64,000 nt of DNA from NCBI GenBank assembly GCA_033439255.1, contig CM065879.1, positions 1,034,501 to 1,098,500 of the forward strand, given 5' to 3'. This DNA comes from Hericium rajendrae (taxonomy: Eukaryota > Basidiomycota > Agaricomycetes > Russulales > Hericiaceae). This document shows positions 43,843 to 56,769 of the stretch, one piece after another (positions within the stretch are counted from its first letter, which is position 1; every line of letters starts with the position of its first letter). The position numbers and the translations under genes are program-made. Below the pieces are notes generated by a model. That model was not told the DNA's origin and did not search any database. It saw only the letters and a list, made by a program, of their open reading frames with translations.

Positions 43843-45649
43843 TTACGAGTACTCGCGGTACTCCACGACGATCCCCGGGAGCCACCCGTCGTCCTCGTAG
43901 CCGTGGTGCGCCGCCGCCCTGCAGTGCTCGCGCGGGGCATACGGCAGGTCCATCGCGAGCGTGAACTCCCCGCCCTCCGGGTCGTAGCAGTCCTTGCGCG
44001 GGGACGGCGGCGGCGTATACGGCGAATAGGACGGCGGCGGCGTGCCGGGCAGCGTCGCGTGCGCCAAAACGGGCGCAGGCGGCGGTACGAAGAACGAGGG
44101 CGGGTCGGGCGCGAGCGACGCGTCGATCTCGAGCGCTTGCAGGCGGTGGATGCTACGCGTGCGCGGGCGGATCTGCGGGCGCTCGAGGCACCGCGCCTGC
44201 GCCTCAACGTCCGGATCGGGGCGCGCGGGGAAGAGCAGGCCCGCCTCGAGATCCTCGTCCTCCTCCGACACGGGGAACAGACACGACACGTCGTACTCCA
44301 TCGTGCGCGTGCTGAGCGACGCCGGCGGCGGCGCGAGCAGGCGCTGCCCCGCGCCCGAGACGGGCGCGAAGCGCGCGAGCGGCGAGCTGTGCGCGGGCGT
44401 GCCGAGCCCGAGATGCGCGCGCGGCGCGCCGCCGCGGAACTGGCGGTTCGACCACGCGCGGCGCTTCGCGCGGATCTCGAGCACGGCGTGCATCTGGCGC
44501 TCCTCCATCGCGGCGTTCTTCTCCGCGATCTGGATGTGCACGAGCAGCTGCCGCAGGCGCAGCGACTGCCCGTGCAGCGCTGTGTACGTCTCGAGGTCCT
44601 CGGGGGACATCGCGCCGGGGGTGGGCGAGCGCGGGACGCTGCATGCCGCGCGGCGCATGTGCTGCCGCATGGGCGTGTCCACGGGCGTGTGCAGGGACGA
44701 GCCGTCTGTTTCGGTGCTGGTGGTGTCGGCGACCGAGCGCCAGTCCGGCTCCTCTTCTTCGTAGTTGGGCGGAGGGACGGTAAGGGTGGCAGGAGAGGGC
44801 ACGAGCCCGCCGTCGCGGTAGTACGACATGCGGCGGCTGAGGTCAGGGACGATCCCGCCCGCCTGCTCAACAAGGAACGCCATGTGGTCCATGGACCGCG
44901 CGAGCATGCTGTTGGCGATCCAGGCAGTGTATCCGCCCTCGGGAAGGCGGGGCTTCAGTTCACTTGCGACATACCGCCGATAGACATCGACGAGGCCCGA
45001 GCGGGCGCGGAAGCGAAGTTGGCGGGCCTGTTCGGTCATGGCGGGGTCCTCCTCGGGCGGTTGGAATTGGAAGCTCGACGCGAAGGAAGAAGTAGGAGGC
45101 GAAACAGTTGGCGACGAAGGTCGAGAAATGTTGACGAGTGAGCTGTAAGCCAGAACGTCAGGGATCTGGCAGAATGGGCCACTATACTGGAGGACACACG
45201 CACGCAATATACGAGAAGACAGCGAGCGAGCGCTGCTTCTTATGCTTTGTCTTCTTCTCTGCAGGCGCGGGCGACGGCGGGGGCGGCGCGAGCCGCTCCT
45301 TCTCCTTCTCCGTGATGTCCGCGGCGTCGAGCACGTCGCGGAGGACACTGTTCAGCGTATCGACACACTGCCGGCCCATCAAGGGCCACTCCTCGACGCT
45401 CTCGTCCGCAAAGCGCGCGGAAATGGTCATCGTCAGCATGTTGAATGTAACCTCCTGCAGCAGCACGGCGATCCACGCCGACTTGTCCAGGGCATACGCG
45501 GACTGCGGGGCGTCGAGCTCTTCCGCAGAGATCCGCTGTAGCTGCTGCTCCCAGTGCATCGGGAAGGGGAGGTCCTGGGGCAAGCTGGGGAGCGAGAGGG
45601 TGAAAAGAATGGTGGAATGCGGCGGGTTCGGGATGACACTGATCTGCAT
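43843..45649 (-). CDS. Unrecognised 581-aa protein with PY motifs
   Basis: Two exons, 45649-45204 and 45142-43843, join in phase (donor GTGCGT, acceptor TTACAG). The start is the ATG giving MQISVIPNPPHS; the frame is open slightly further upstream only with non-ATG codons. Residues 30-150 look folded and helical (HWEQQLQRISAEELDAP, ISARFADESVEEWPLMGRQCVDTLN). Around residue 200 is another helical block (ARSGLVDVYRRYVASELKPRLPEGGY). The rest is Pro/Ser-rich with PPPNYEEEE, a predicted helix (LRLRQLLVHIQIAEKNAAMEER), PPPSYSPYTPPPSP and an acidic region. The PPxY motifs could recruit WW-domain proteins such as Rsp5-type ligases (inference). I know no family. Exon 2 is very GC-rich, which creates a long antisense frame. 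Confidence 0.7.
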
Positions 45650-48109
45650 CGCAGACAAGATGGGCGGGTAATTAAATAGGATGTAGCGAAAGTCTATATT
45701 GATGGTGGTATGGTTGCGACGAGTGCTGTCAACGTCGCATCAGATGTTGAGAACGCAGCGAGCAACGTTGCATCTACCGGGGATATGCTCAAGAAAAGCC
45801 AATAGTAACGTTCGCAGGCAGTTCTGGGTCGAGCAAAGTCGAGCAAAGAGTTGCTCTGGATGATGCCTGCTCGAATAAGTATCAGCCATTGAATTGAACG
45901 AAATTTGTATTTGAGCATCAGCTTCCGCCTGAAATGAAAACTGCAGCGAAAGTATTCTCCACGTCTCGACGCGACCGACACTCGGCTTGGCTAGTCACCC
46001 GATTCGCAGAGAAAGGCTGTTTCAGAAATGGGGGTACAAGACGTACCAGACAAAAGAGTCGACACCCCTGAGTTGCTCCGGTACTACCGACTGCCGTTGC
46101 ACTTCAAGCACTGAACACGCGGGGAACGACTACACGTTCGACGGGCGGTCTCTTCAGATATTAAGGGAGAAACAAGCTGAGAAGAGACAGACAGAGCAGG
46201 AGCGCAGGAGACAGCGGGGGCAGAGGAGCAACCAGAATCAACCAGAAGCAACTGCGATGACTGGCCCACCGGCCGCTTCTTGCTTCGTCTCGCTAAATTA
46301 CATACTTGTTCTGCCGCCAATCACATCTCGGCATCGTCCTGTTTAGCCAGATCACCCATGTGAATTGACGTGCAGGCTGTCGGGAGTGCGCATTGACGTT
46401 TAGCTCTTGAAGACGCGGCGCGCGACGCAGAAGGCCAGGAGGGTAAGGAAGAGAGAAGCAGGCGCGATCAGCGTACTCGACGCGCGAACGTCGAAGTCTC
46501 TCTGCCTCAGGTCACCACGTCCATTCGTCGTTGACACTGACAGCACCGCCGGCGCGATGCGCAAATTAAATAGACGTGCCGATAATTACATTAACTCGCA
46601 GAAATGTCGTACATAGGCTCGTAACAGAGAGACCGTTGAAATTCATCCGTAACATCAAACAAGGCATCATCCACACATTCAAGAAAACCATTTGTAGTCT
46701 CTGCGCAACACGACATTAGAGGAAAGCAGTGTCACTGCAGCATCGTGATACATTGCATTAGGATCGCCGCCATACTTCCTCGGACGAGCGCCCGCGACTC
46801 TGATGGGACGTCCAGCAAATGAGACAGGTTCGGTAGCCTCATGTGAACGACAAGGAACAACCTGTCCGTGTTCGGTTTCCATAGCACATCAGCATCAGAA
46901 CAGACTTGCGGATGACCATAACATCCAAAGCGAGGCCGATGCTTGTTCAAGTGTCGAGTCGAGGCTAGTCTCCGAGCGGACCTTACACAGAAGATAGTCG
47001 TTCTGTGTTTAAGAGTCGAGGCTGCCAGACTTTATGGAAAGAATCGAGAAGATAACTCTCCGCCGTCATGCGCGCACATAGACTGCGATGTCCCCGGATG
47101 GCGCACTCGGAGGCAGACATCATGCGACTGATGGGCGGGGTTGACACACTGTCAGCGCAACAAGACGCAGTGCCCACACGAGTCTTCTCTCGCCGCTATT
47201 CGGAAGTCCCCATGTATAGCCTGCAGTAGCCCCGAAAGTGTGCGCATTAGCAAGCCCTCCCAAATGCCGAAAAAGTATATTCTGTCAGTCCATGTCAGGT
47301 CATCACGCTAGGGTCGGATGAAGCGGTAAAGGCGTAAACTCAGCGCCCACTGCGCATTGCAGACGCCAGGCCGGAAGGAAGAAAGGAAGCAAGCACTGTG
47401 GAAGCAGTCGGACATCCCGTTTTAACATGCACGGCCCATGCCTCGCCGGACGGATATGCCAGATAGCGTGCCCTCCGGACGTTCCATGACCGCAGACTCT
47501 AGCCAGGACAGGGACATTCTTCCTGGGTACCTGAGTCTCAGGCTGAATGAAATCTCTCAGAAACTCCTGGGCAGTGAGTAGGTCGCCGTTGCGCAGCATG
47601 AAGCAATGCAGAGCACATCTGATGAAAGGAGAGCGATACAGCCTGAGAACCAGCGCGAGTCAACATCAGCGCCCTTCATTCAGCTCTTATCCGTGTCGAT
47701 CCGATAGGCATGTTGCTACCTGGACGTCAAAAACACGATTCCATTCATCTGAAAGGCTAGAAGAAGTCAGAACACGCTACCAAGAGCGCCGGCGACTGAC
47801 CACAAACGACACACTAAGACATTGCGATGAAGAATCATGAGCTGAACGACCCAAAAGACAACGAGTGAGAGAGCCCAACAGAAGGACCATTGCCATGACC
47901 GACGGTGGCACCACAGGGGAAGGAAGCAGGTCGGGTACGTGTTGCACGCAGGCCGTCACGCCGAGAACGTGACTGAGATGAATGACGCGCTTACCCGAAC
48001 CCTGCACGAAGCAGGCAACATAAAGGCAGTGAGTGGGCGGTGCCCACATAAATACACACATCCGCCAGCAGCAAGGCACCCCGTCTGTCTCTACTTCTCC
48101 GCTTGTTCA
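45650..48109. other. Divergent gene-poor region upstream of the CaM-kinase
   Basis: About 2.5 kb with no supported gene. Open frames are short and of mixed composition. A purine-rich stretch lies near 46165-46225. ACATAAATA (48046-48054) about 60 bases before the kinase ATG may be its TATA element. Confidence 0.5.
48046..48054 (+). promoter_or_regulatory. TATA-like element of the CaM-kinase gene
   Basis: CATAAATA-type motif about 60 bases upstream of the ATG at 48110, matching the spacing seen for other genes here. Confidence 0.35.
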
Positions 48110-50435
48110 ATGGGCAACAACCAGAGCCAGCACAAGATTTCCAATCGTCTCAGCAAGGTCGCCGACGCCCTGCCCCGAAGTCACAAGACGAAGGACTCGG
48201 GCTACGCATCGCAGAGGGGCTCTGCGCAGGGCCAGAGCTCGTCGAAGCTGGAGGGTTCACAGCATCAGGCCGCCGATGGAGTCGAGCGGGAGCAAGCCGC
48301 CCACGATTCGGAGGGCGGTGCCTCTGCACAGCCGGCGGATCCGCCGGCTTCGGCGGGCAGCGGCGCCGGGACCGGGCCTGGGGACGTAACTGATAGAGTG
48401 AGTTACAGTTCTTAGTAGCTGTACAGTACTTCCAGGGCAACTTCCTGCACCGGTTTCCAACGCCTTAAATCGTTCGACTCATCCCTCTCTTTTGCTTTCA
48501 GAATCAAAATCCCCCAGCCATGCCAGCACCCGCCACTGTTCCCTGCCAGGTGAGCTTGCTACGATCGCGCTCGGCGCGCGCTGATCAGATACGCGTTGTA
48601 GTATCGAACGGGCAGAACGCTCGGCAGTGGGACGTACGCGATCGTCAAAGAGGCCGTGCATATCAAGACCGGGAAATACTATGCGTGCAAAGTCATCAAC
48701 AAGAAGCTGATGGAGGGCAGGGAGTTCATGGTGCGCACCCTCCTATCCGCAGAATGTGCGCGCGCTCACACCGGCGTTGCCAGGTCAGAAACGAGATCGC
48801 CGTCCTCAAGAGGATATCGAGCGGGCATCCGAATATTGTCACTCTCCATGACTACTTCGAGGTACGTTGCTCTTCGCTACGGTGTGATATACAGGCATCG
48901 ATGCGTACGCCGCGCAACAGACCGCGAACAACCTGTATCTCTGCTTCGACCTCTGCACCGGTGGCGAGCTCTTCGACCGGATATGCGCCAAGGGCAACTA
49001 CCATGAACCGTGCGTATCTACCCCCTCTGCGCCCGCGCGCACCGCTCATTCTTCTCCACAGGGACGCGGCTAGTCTCATCCGCACGATCATGAAGGCGGT
49101 GAAATATATCCACGATAGCGGCATCGTGCATAGAGGTAAGTTACGTCCACGTGGATACATCAGCGCGGCGCGTCCTCAAACCTCCGCCAGACCTGAAGCC
49201 CGAAAACTTGCTCTTCCGCTCCCCGGCCGAAGACGCAGACATCATGATTGCAGACTTTGGTCTGAGCCGCGTCATGGACGAGGACCGATTCCACCTCCTG
49301 ACCGAGATCTGCGGCACCCCCGGCGTAAGTCGCGCATCCGCACGCTCTCTGCTTTCTCGCACTAAGCGCACTCTTCCGCGCAGTACATGGCCCCGGAGAT
49401 ATTCAAGAAAAGTCGGTGTCTCGCGTGTCGGTGCTGCGTCAGGCTTCTCATCCCGTCTCACAGCTGGCCACGGAAAACCCGTCGACATCTGGGCGATGGG
49501 CGTCATCACGTACTTCCTCCTCGCCGGTACGTCCGCCCGTCCGCACCCCACCCCCGCTGACCCCCCTCAGGCTACACGCCCTTCGACCGCGAGAACCAGC
49601 AAGCCGAAATGGAGGCGATCATCGCCGGCGACTACAAGTTCGAGCCCAGTGCGTGCCCTCCCCTCTCTCCCTGCCCCCGCCCGCTAACGCGCGCGCGCGC
49701 GCAGCCGAGTACTGGGAGAACGTCTCGCAGACGGCGAAGGACTTCGTGAGCGAGTGCCTCACGATCGACCCGCAGTCGCGCCCGACGGCGGGCGAGATGC
49801 TGCAGCACAGCTGGCTCGCGAGCGAGGAGCCGCACTTCGTGCCCGACCCGACGAGCCCGACGGGCGGCCCGACCGACCTGCTGCCGCACATCCAGAAGCG
49901 CCTCGACGCGAAGACCCGCTGTACGTCCCGTCTCTTCTGCTGTGGTGTGGAGTGGGGTTGCTGATGAGGGGGGTTTATGTGTGTAGTCCGCAGGGCGGTG
50001 TGGGGGATCACGGCGATGAAGCGCATGTCGATTCTTGCGGCGTCGAGCCCCGTTGCGCGCGAGCTCGAGGCAAACATCAGTCGCTACAAGGAGGAGTCGG
50101 AGAAGGTGCGCTCCATTCTCGTTTTGCGCGCTCCTACTGACGCTCGCTCCTCGGCGCACAGGAAAATATGGACGGGGTGCGTTCTATGTTCTATGACACC
50201 GCAGTCTCGCTGACGGCGCTGATGGGTCGTTTGGCAGGACCTGCACGTCCTGCATCAACACGAAGACGGCAACGCGGACGAGGCGAAGCGCCGCTCGGTG
50301 CAGGAGCTCAAGAAGGTCGACGACATCTCGCCCGAGGCTGCAGGCGCCGCGGCGGCGAAGGGCGCCCCGCCGCCGCAGCTCGAGAAGGAGATGTCCGCGC
50401 TCGACCTCGACAAGGATACCAAGCCCGCGAAGTGA
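48110..50435 (+). CDS. CaMK-type Ser/Thr protein kinase with N-myristoylation signal
   Basis: Predicted 518 aa in 14 exons: 48110-48397, 48502-48549, 48602-48730, 48784-48861, 48921-49009, 49062-49135, 49191-49324, 49384-49411, 49464-49526, 49571-49648, 49705-49920, 49987-50105, 50162-50176, 50238-50435 (1557 nt, in frame). The N-terminus MGNNQSQHK fits the myristoylation rule (Gly2, Ser6), followed by about 100 disordered residues. The kinase domain has the Gly loop LGSGTYAIV (119-127), Lys142 (YACKVI), HRDLKPEN (234-241), DFGLS (257-261), CGTPGYMAPEI, and ends near QHSWLASEEPHF. A basic, amphipathic stretch after it (RRAVWGITAMKRMSILAA) is a candidate calmodulin-binding autoinhibitory segment. 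A myristoylated CaMK (CoPK12) has been described in Coprinopsis cinerea and is the closest parallel I know. It should transduce Ca2+ signals at membranes. Exon 13 is only 15 nt and could be skipped without frame loss. Confidence 0.93.
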
Positions 50436-53400
50436 GGCCGCGGTGCGGGCGATCTGCTGCGCTGGGAATGAACGTTCGGCGTGGCTTTGGTTGTGTTATA
50501 CTACTCGCTGTGTACTATTTATTTCGTGCATTTCCGTTTCGTCGTTTGATCTTGGAGTTTGTTGGCCGGCCCAATGTCGGTGGTCGTGATGGTACCGTTA
50601 CAGGATGATTGAATTATGTGAGCTCCCCGTCTCCGTGCTGCTACATCTACAAAGGCTGTCTGGGCTGAGATCCTGAGGCTGGGAGATCTCATGTTAAGCT
50701 CTTCGTATGCGCCGGCAAGACCTGCGAGCAATTCAAGTACTTAATACGGCACCCACGTACATGCCCTCATTGATATCTAAAAGTCGAGCGCTAATCACCC
50801 AAGGTCGGAGCGCAGTCGAATCTGAGTCAGTTGATGAATTGCATGGGGATGAGGCCTCATGCCCACCACTGCGAAGCTGAATCTTTTAACGACAACATCG
50901 GCAGCCGCATTCTCACATCATTCATGGTGGAATCTCGCGCATATGAATGAAATCGCTCGAACTGACTGCGCACTGCAGGGCCAGGGCGTTGTTTTGAAAA
51001 TCGATTCAGCCGTCGATCTGCCCTGAATGCGCACTCTAAACTGCCGTTCTCCGGGCCCATGCGCCGTCGTGCTGGTAATTAATCTAATCCCCCTGCCAAG
51101 TCAAGTGCATATGTGGCCGCTATATAATGTTCTTCCTTCTTGAGGCCGGGACCAGCCTGACCAGGTGATCCAGTACCGGGACAAAATTAAAGAGTATCCT
51201 CGCGTCCGAGGGCGTAAGGCTGGTGAAGAAAGTTGTCGCGCGTACTGTATTGTCGTTATGTTTTCAAGTCAGGACTCAGATGGTATGGCCCGGTGAAGCG
51301 TCTCGTCGATGTTCGAGAGCCTTGCGTCCCATGATAGTCTTGAACGCGGAGCTTCTCGTTCAGTAGCTGGAGCACGACAGACCATGTCGGTTTGCTGTGT
51401 AGGCGGCATTTGTGGATGAATTCATAGACAGAATCAGCTTTTGGATGGTGGTCACATTCAAGTGTCGAGCAGTAAGGAATGACTATCTTGCTTACTGAGA
51501 CCAGCAGGAAGACCAGTATCGAGCCTCATCAGCGGACTATGCCGGATTCGTGCAGCATTTTCGCAAACCACCGCCCATACTGCCGTAACGCACGGGTGTA
51601 CGCCTGCAGATTCTTGCGAGCATTGCTGCCGGATCAGCACGACTTCGCGATGACCAATGCGAACTGACCAACTTTGCCTGAAAATGGGCCGCGGCTCGAC
51701 CAAATGCAACCTCGAGGTCAGATGATGCCTCGTGCAACGGCATGCGAAGCTTCTGGCGCACCGTCGTCCCGTCCCCCCTTGAAAGCACTCTAATCATTTT
51801 CACCGGTGACGATTCCAACTTACTCACCTTCCCAGAATGGCAATACGCTGGAGAGAGTATGCCGGCAACCTGTTTTTCGATGCGTGGCAACAGATGAGAC
51901 GAGCGTCGTGTGTGAAGGGCGGTGCTCGGAACGAAAGCCTCGCTGGATAGTGTTGAGGGGCTGAAACCGAATAGATGGTTTCAAAAAGGAGCGAGGTGAG
52001 GAAGCTTCCGTGCTTGCCGTGGACCATTAAGCCTGAGGTTAAACGAAGTGGAAGACGGGCGTCATTAAATCAGCAGAACGGTCGTAGCGCCACAAAGCAT
52101 GTAGATGCAGCTGCTTCGCCGGCTATGGAAGATCTTGTCAACTGGCCAGCGTGCCACGGGGTATGTATGCCGTCCGTCAAGACCTGCAAGTCCGCGAGCG
52201 TGCGACATGAGGCCTGCTTAAGATAGCGATAAATACGCACGGCAGTCTTGAATGCCACTCCTGACGGGCAGTGAAGCTCCCAGGTATACAGACAGATTAT
52301 CATGATGGGGTATTGACCCTTAGATCACATGCAGTCAGCGCGCTTCTGATATGCTCGGAGCAAAAGGGAGAGTCGGGTAGAAAACGTCATGATAGAAGGT
52401 CTTAGTCGTAATGCAATCAGATTGCGTCCGCTGGATATTGGCTTATCGCTCCTGGCGATATTGGAGGAGAGCTGGTCCGACCGTCCTGCATCTCGAGCTT
52501 CAGGATGTACATAATAAATGGTGCATCCTGGGACTTCCTTCATAATATGATATGTTTCTCTGCAGGGTTGCATCCAGGTCAGGCTCAAGCCGGCAAACAC
52601 ATTGGCCAAAGATATCTTACGGCAGCTAACGAAACCTAAGCGTCTTCGGGGAACGTCATTCAATACAAAACTCAGGCGTACCTCCAACGACCGCAGCCGA
52701 TGCGCCTCAACACGCGCCCCGCGATATAATTTCCGCGGACATCTGAAAGCGAAAGGGCGTGACCAGACACATGCACAGTGCTTCGCAGCGAAACAGGACA
52801 TAACCACGGTTATATTACTTCGTCGATCGGCGCCGGGGGTTTTAACCGAGTGGCAGTGAGGGACGCATGATGGGCAGTCATGACATCAGATTCAGGATGG
52901 AAAGTAGAGGACTGTTATCTTACCTCGCAGATCTTCCGAGGGGATATGAGCTCGGCGGTTCTCCGGACGTAGCTGCAAAAAAAGTAAATGAGTCCCGCAG
53001 GCAGAGGAGGGGGCATCGTGCACCGAGGAGAACGGGGTGAGAAAGCGAGTCGAGGCCTCGTCCTTTGACGGGGTAAGACAAGTAGTGTGCACGTAGTCCT
53101 CAGCTGACTGGAAAAAAAGTGATTACTCCATCTGCACAAGGGTTCTAAGCGCCAGATTAGTCTTAAGCATGGCTGAGAGTCGAGCCGCAGTTGGGACATT
53201 CAGAGGCCGCTGCAAACACATGTGACCAAGATGTATATCAGAGTAACTGCAGGCGTCTAAGTCGTGGCTTCAATGACAGGTTCTTCTTGCCATTAGTGAA
53301 AGGACATACCTCAAAACTGATTATCGATGTTATAAGATTTGCTTCTGTCGCAACGGTGCAGGGTGAGAGCGGATTGCGCTCAAGCCTTCGCGTCAAGAGT

Positions 53401-53778
53401 CCTAGCACCGGAGGCTGAGGCTATTCATCAAAGAATACGGTTCAGGGTCAATGACCAGCATGGTAATGTCACTACCTCGCTTCGGCGCCGCAAAAACCTG
53501 ATGTTAAGCCGAGGAGTCGGGACGGAAACTGTATCTCCGCCATATGTTGCCGTCGCTCTATCAGAAGGACACTTCGGAAGCTATGTAGTATGAATGGTCA
53601 AAGAGTGCGAAGTACACGTGTGGACATACGTTTCATTTATTCTGTTTCGGGAAGATTCTCATAGAATCTCTGGCGCGCGGTGGCACCCGGTGAACAACCC
53701 GTGGCTCAACAGCTCAACGGGAAGCAGGATGAGCCCTGGGGCATAGCCATTAAGCTTGTGGTAGTATATAGTCTCAAG
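50436..53778. other. Gene-poor region between kinase and GNAT gene
   Basis: About 3.3 kb, AT-richer than the coding blocks, with only short mixed frames. No protein family, tRNA or clear repeat could be supported. Confidence 0.5.
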
Positions 53779-54768
53779 TCATGGAGAAACAGAGGGCGGT
53801 GTAGGGTCTCGTATCATACACCACAGCGGAAATCCTGACCGCCGCGTCAAGAAGTTCTTGACGCCCGTGTACCGAAAGCCGTGACGCTGGAGGAAGTAAA
53901 GCTATGTAAAAAAAGCATCGGTCCGTGTCTGGACGTAAAGGCGACTGCAGTGTGAGAAATAACTTACGGTGGATGATGTTGGCACGTCCGTTGTGATGGC
54001 CTTTGAACTGCGGTCGGCCTGACGAGAGAGGTCAGCCATAAGGAGCAAAGCTTGAGGAAAGCGAAACAAAGAACCTCGTTAAACATGAGACTTATCAGCG
54101 CCTTGCCAAGCCCTCGTCGTTGGTGGCGTGGGTGAACGGCAAAGAGCTTGAGATGCCACGCATCGACGCGAACGAGACCACCCGACGGGTATGTACTGGT
54201 GTACAGCTCTTCGTATTTTGGTCGAAACTGCTCGTAGTCAGCAAGCGAAGGGACGGTGTGCGAGTGAGTGAAAAGACTGACATGCAGAGTAATCCATTCA
54301 CGCATCTCCTCGGGCAGGATGTCATAATAGCGGTCAGATAGTCTATCGTCGTGCGAAAAGTTAGATGAGCCATGAGAGATGTCGCACTCACTCACGTAGC
54401 GTTTACATCCGTCCCAGGTCCGTACCACAAGGAAGCTCCGGCCACCTTGTCCTGGATTTCCGCAATCCAGACTTGCCCGGTCTCAAAGCAAGAGTCGATC
54501 AGTACGGTATACCACGCTCTTTCGGCATCTTTTGATCCTCCAGTCAAGCTTCGTATCGCATTATCTGGGATACCTGGTGAGCAGGTTAGGAGGTAAAGGA
54601 CGGGAAACGCGTACCATTCGCGAGGGCCGCCTCAAAAATCTCAATGAGGTCCCTTCGTCCTTCGTCTGTCATGATAGGATGCAGTCAGTGTGAAGTCACC
54701 GATCTAACCACTTAATGGCACGCACCTGTTAGCGTAGTAAGACGACGGATATTGTGGTTCGACGGCAT
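53779..54768 (-). CDS. GNAT-family N-acetyltransferase
   Basis: Predicted 237 aa in six exons: 54768-54726, 54665-54615, 54573-54396, 54342-54075, 54018-53968, 53901-53779 (714 nt, in frame). It starts MPSNHNIRRLTT. The N-terminal half includes VWIAEIQDKVAGASLWYGPGT, the pair of strands that open a GNAT fold. The acetyl-CoA binding motif A is HLKLFAVHPRHQRRGLGKALI, with the Q-x-x-G-x-G/A loop as QRRGLG. Motif B is in the last exons (TTDVPTSSTLYFLQRHGFRYTG). About 60 residues between are an insertion with a helical segment, as in many fungal GNAT proteins of unknown substrate. It transfers an acetyl group from acetyl-CoA to an amine; the acceptor cannot be inferred. Confidence 0.87.
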
Positions 54769-56769
54769 GGTGGTTTTCAGGATGAATGCTTCCGAGTCCA
54801 GGTTTTAAGTGTCTTCGTTCGGTCTTGCTTCGGTCAGTAGCCATTTAAGGGGAACAACGGCAGAGGCGCCCCGAACCGTCATCTATTCAAGTACATACCA
54901 CAATCGATCGCCTCGGAGGTCCGCGGGAATCCGGCCTCGGGTAAAGACGCTGAAAAAAAGCATCAATCTGAGAACGACACATGGGGAATAATGTCCAGGC
55001 TAATTATGCTCGCACAGGTACAAAGAACCCATGACTATCGAAGGCCCATGAAAGCAGTAGAGCCAGACCCTAGATGATCACTCGACTTAAGACGTGAACA
55101 AACTGCTGGTAGGTGACCGGACTGCGGAACTTCCAGTACCAAGGCTCGACGATCGAGGAAAGTGAAGCCGCCGGCAAGTACTTATTTGTGGATAGATAGC
55201 CCTGACTTCGTATCGCTGGAGAGGAGCTAGCCAGCAAATCTTGGTTGATCGGGATGTGTTAACGGGCATTTGCTTCCAGGACTCCTTGACCCGCGTAATT
55301 AGCCCCAGCAAGTCAAAGAAAGCCCGACCCCCCTTGACTATGAATCGCATGAGTCAATCACGGCGGACAGCAGGTACAGTACCGAAGCTCACCTTGTTTC
55401 GCGTTTGACGTCTAGCCAAATCAAGCCACAATTGCACAAGTCCTAGGCATGTCTCGGCGACAATTTGCCGGCAGTCGGCTCCAGACAGCGAAGAAACGCG
55501 CAAGCATTGACCAAGACAAACACGAGACAAACCCCTATTCGATTTGGTCAATGATTTTGCCCGTAGCGTACCTCCTCGGACGTCCGAATCGGAGATCTAC
55601 GAGACTTCGTTTTGGAGCCCTGAAGGGATTTATCAGAAAGGGTATCTGTGTCTTTTGTACTCGTTTTCTATTACGTCTTTAGCAACTGAGCTGGAATCGA
55701 TGAAAGCCATGAAAGTCTTCCATGTCGTAGATCGTCGACGTCAAATGCGAACGACCCACTAAACAGCTGCGCATTCCTTTCGGGAATATTGCGTCAGCAA
55801 CACGGAGGCAAATCCGAGAGAAAGCCTTTTCTTGTTCTCGAAGTCCATCTATATCACTTGCATCCACCTAAGGCATGTCGCTATTTCGTTCTCGGTATTT
55901 CTGGCTGGTGATGTCTGCATTTCGTGTCCACTTCGCACATGTACCACCATGCATTGTTGTGACGGTAAGCAGACATTGCACGAGAGCACATGGTCTCATC
56001 TTCCTGAATCATATCTTACAATATTCATCAGTGTAGATATCGAATCTTCGTAGGCAAGGACCATACCTGCTTCAGGACCGGACCGTCTGCCTTCGCCTGT
56101 GGGAAAAGGTGGTTGGTTTATGCTTCGCACAGACTTCGCACCCATCCTCAGCCTGCATTGTGCTGAAAAATGGCTATCCGGAACAAGAGCTTTGCCAAAT
56201 TTTCGCGAAATCGCTCACAGCAGGTCGCAAAAAAGTTGAAAAGGCTGAGGTCGACGGCTGAACAAACTGAAAACAAACGTGGCAACGACCCGACAGCCCG
56301 ATCGGGCCGCTTAGCCTAGGCGGGCCGCTCGGCAAGCGCTACTGTCTTCCACGTCTGTCCTTCCATTCACAACAAAAGTTAAAGCACCTGTCTCTTTCCT
56401 ACCGCACACATACCGTTCATCATCGAAGGGATGTCGAATGACGCTGAATATTATGTTTATCCATCATTCGTGTCGTGTAGAATGGAGGGTGTCATGGTAC
56501 GTTATTTTGAGCCCTCGTGCCCGAAACATTTGCCAAACCAGCGAAGCGTTGATCTCGCATGACACAGTCCGGTGAGCTGCTCTGAACTTTGGTGATCTCT
56601 CTAAAACCACTGATGCTCAGTTTGTACAAGGAAGTGTCCTGTGTCTTGCTCGTGATCCATTACTTCGCATGGCTCGAGTTCTTGTCCGCTCCAAGGGACC
56701 GCAGTGCAGTATAATAAGCCGAGAGATGCACTCGAACGTTGCCTGACCATGCGTATCATCCCTCCAGAG
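54769..56769. other. Intergenic region between GNAT and GH28 genes
   Basis: Two kilobases with no supported gene, containing two divergent promoters. A CGGGCCGCT nonamer occurs twice within 30 bases near 56302-56335. TATAATA at 56710-56716 is 54-60 bases before the chosen GH28 start. Confidence 0.5.
56710..56716 (+). promoter_or_regulatory. TATA-like box of the GH28 gene; decides the start
   Basis: TATAATA lies about 60 bases before the ATG at 56770 but only about 35 before the in-frame ATG at 56749. Transcription usually begins about 30 bases after a TATA box, so the downstream ATG is favoured. Confidence 0.4.

Noticed and set aside
43774-45141. 455-codon plus-strand frame, Arg-rich
   Set aside because: It is the antisense of the GC-rich second exon of the 581-aa gene; its Arg/Ala-rich product is typical of shadow frames.
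56749-56751. Upstream in-frame ATG as GH28 start
   Set aside because: It is only about 35 bases after the TATA-like box, leaving almost no leader; the ATG at 56770 still gives a full signal peptide.
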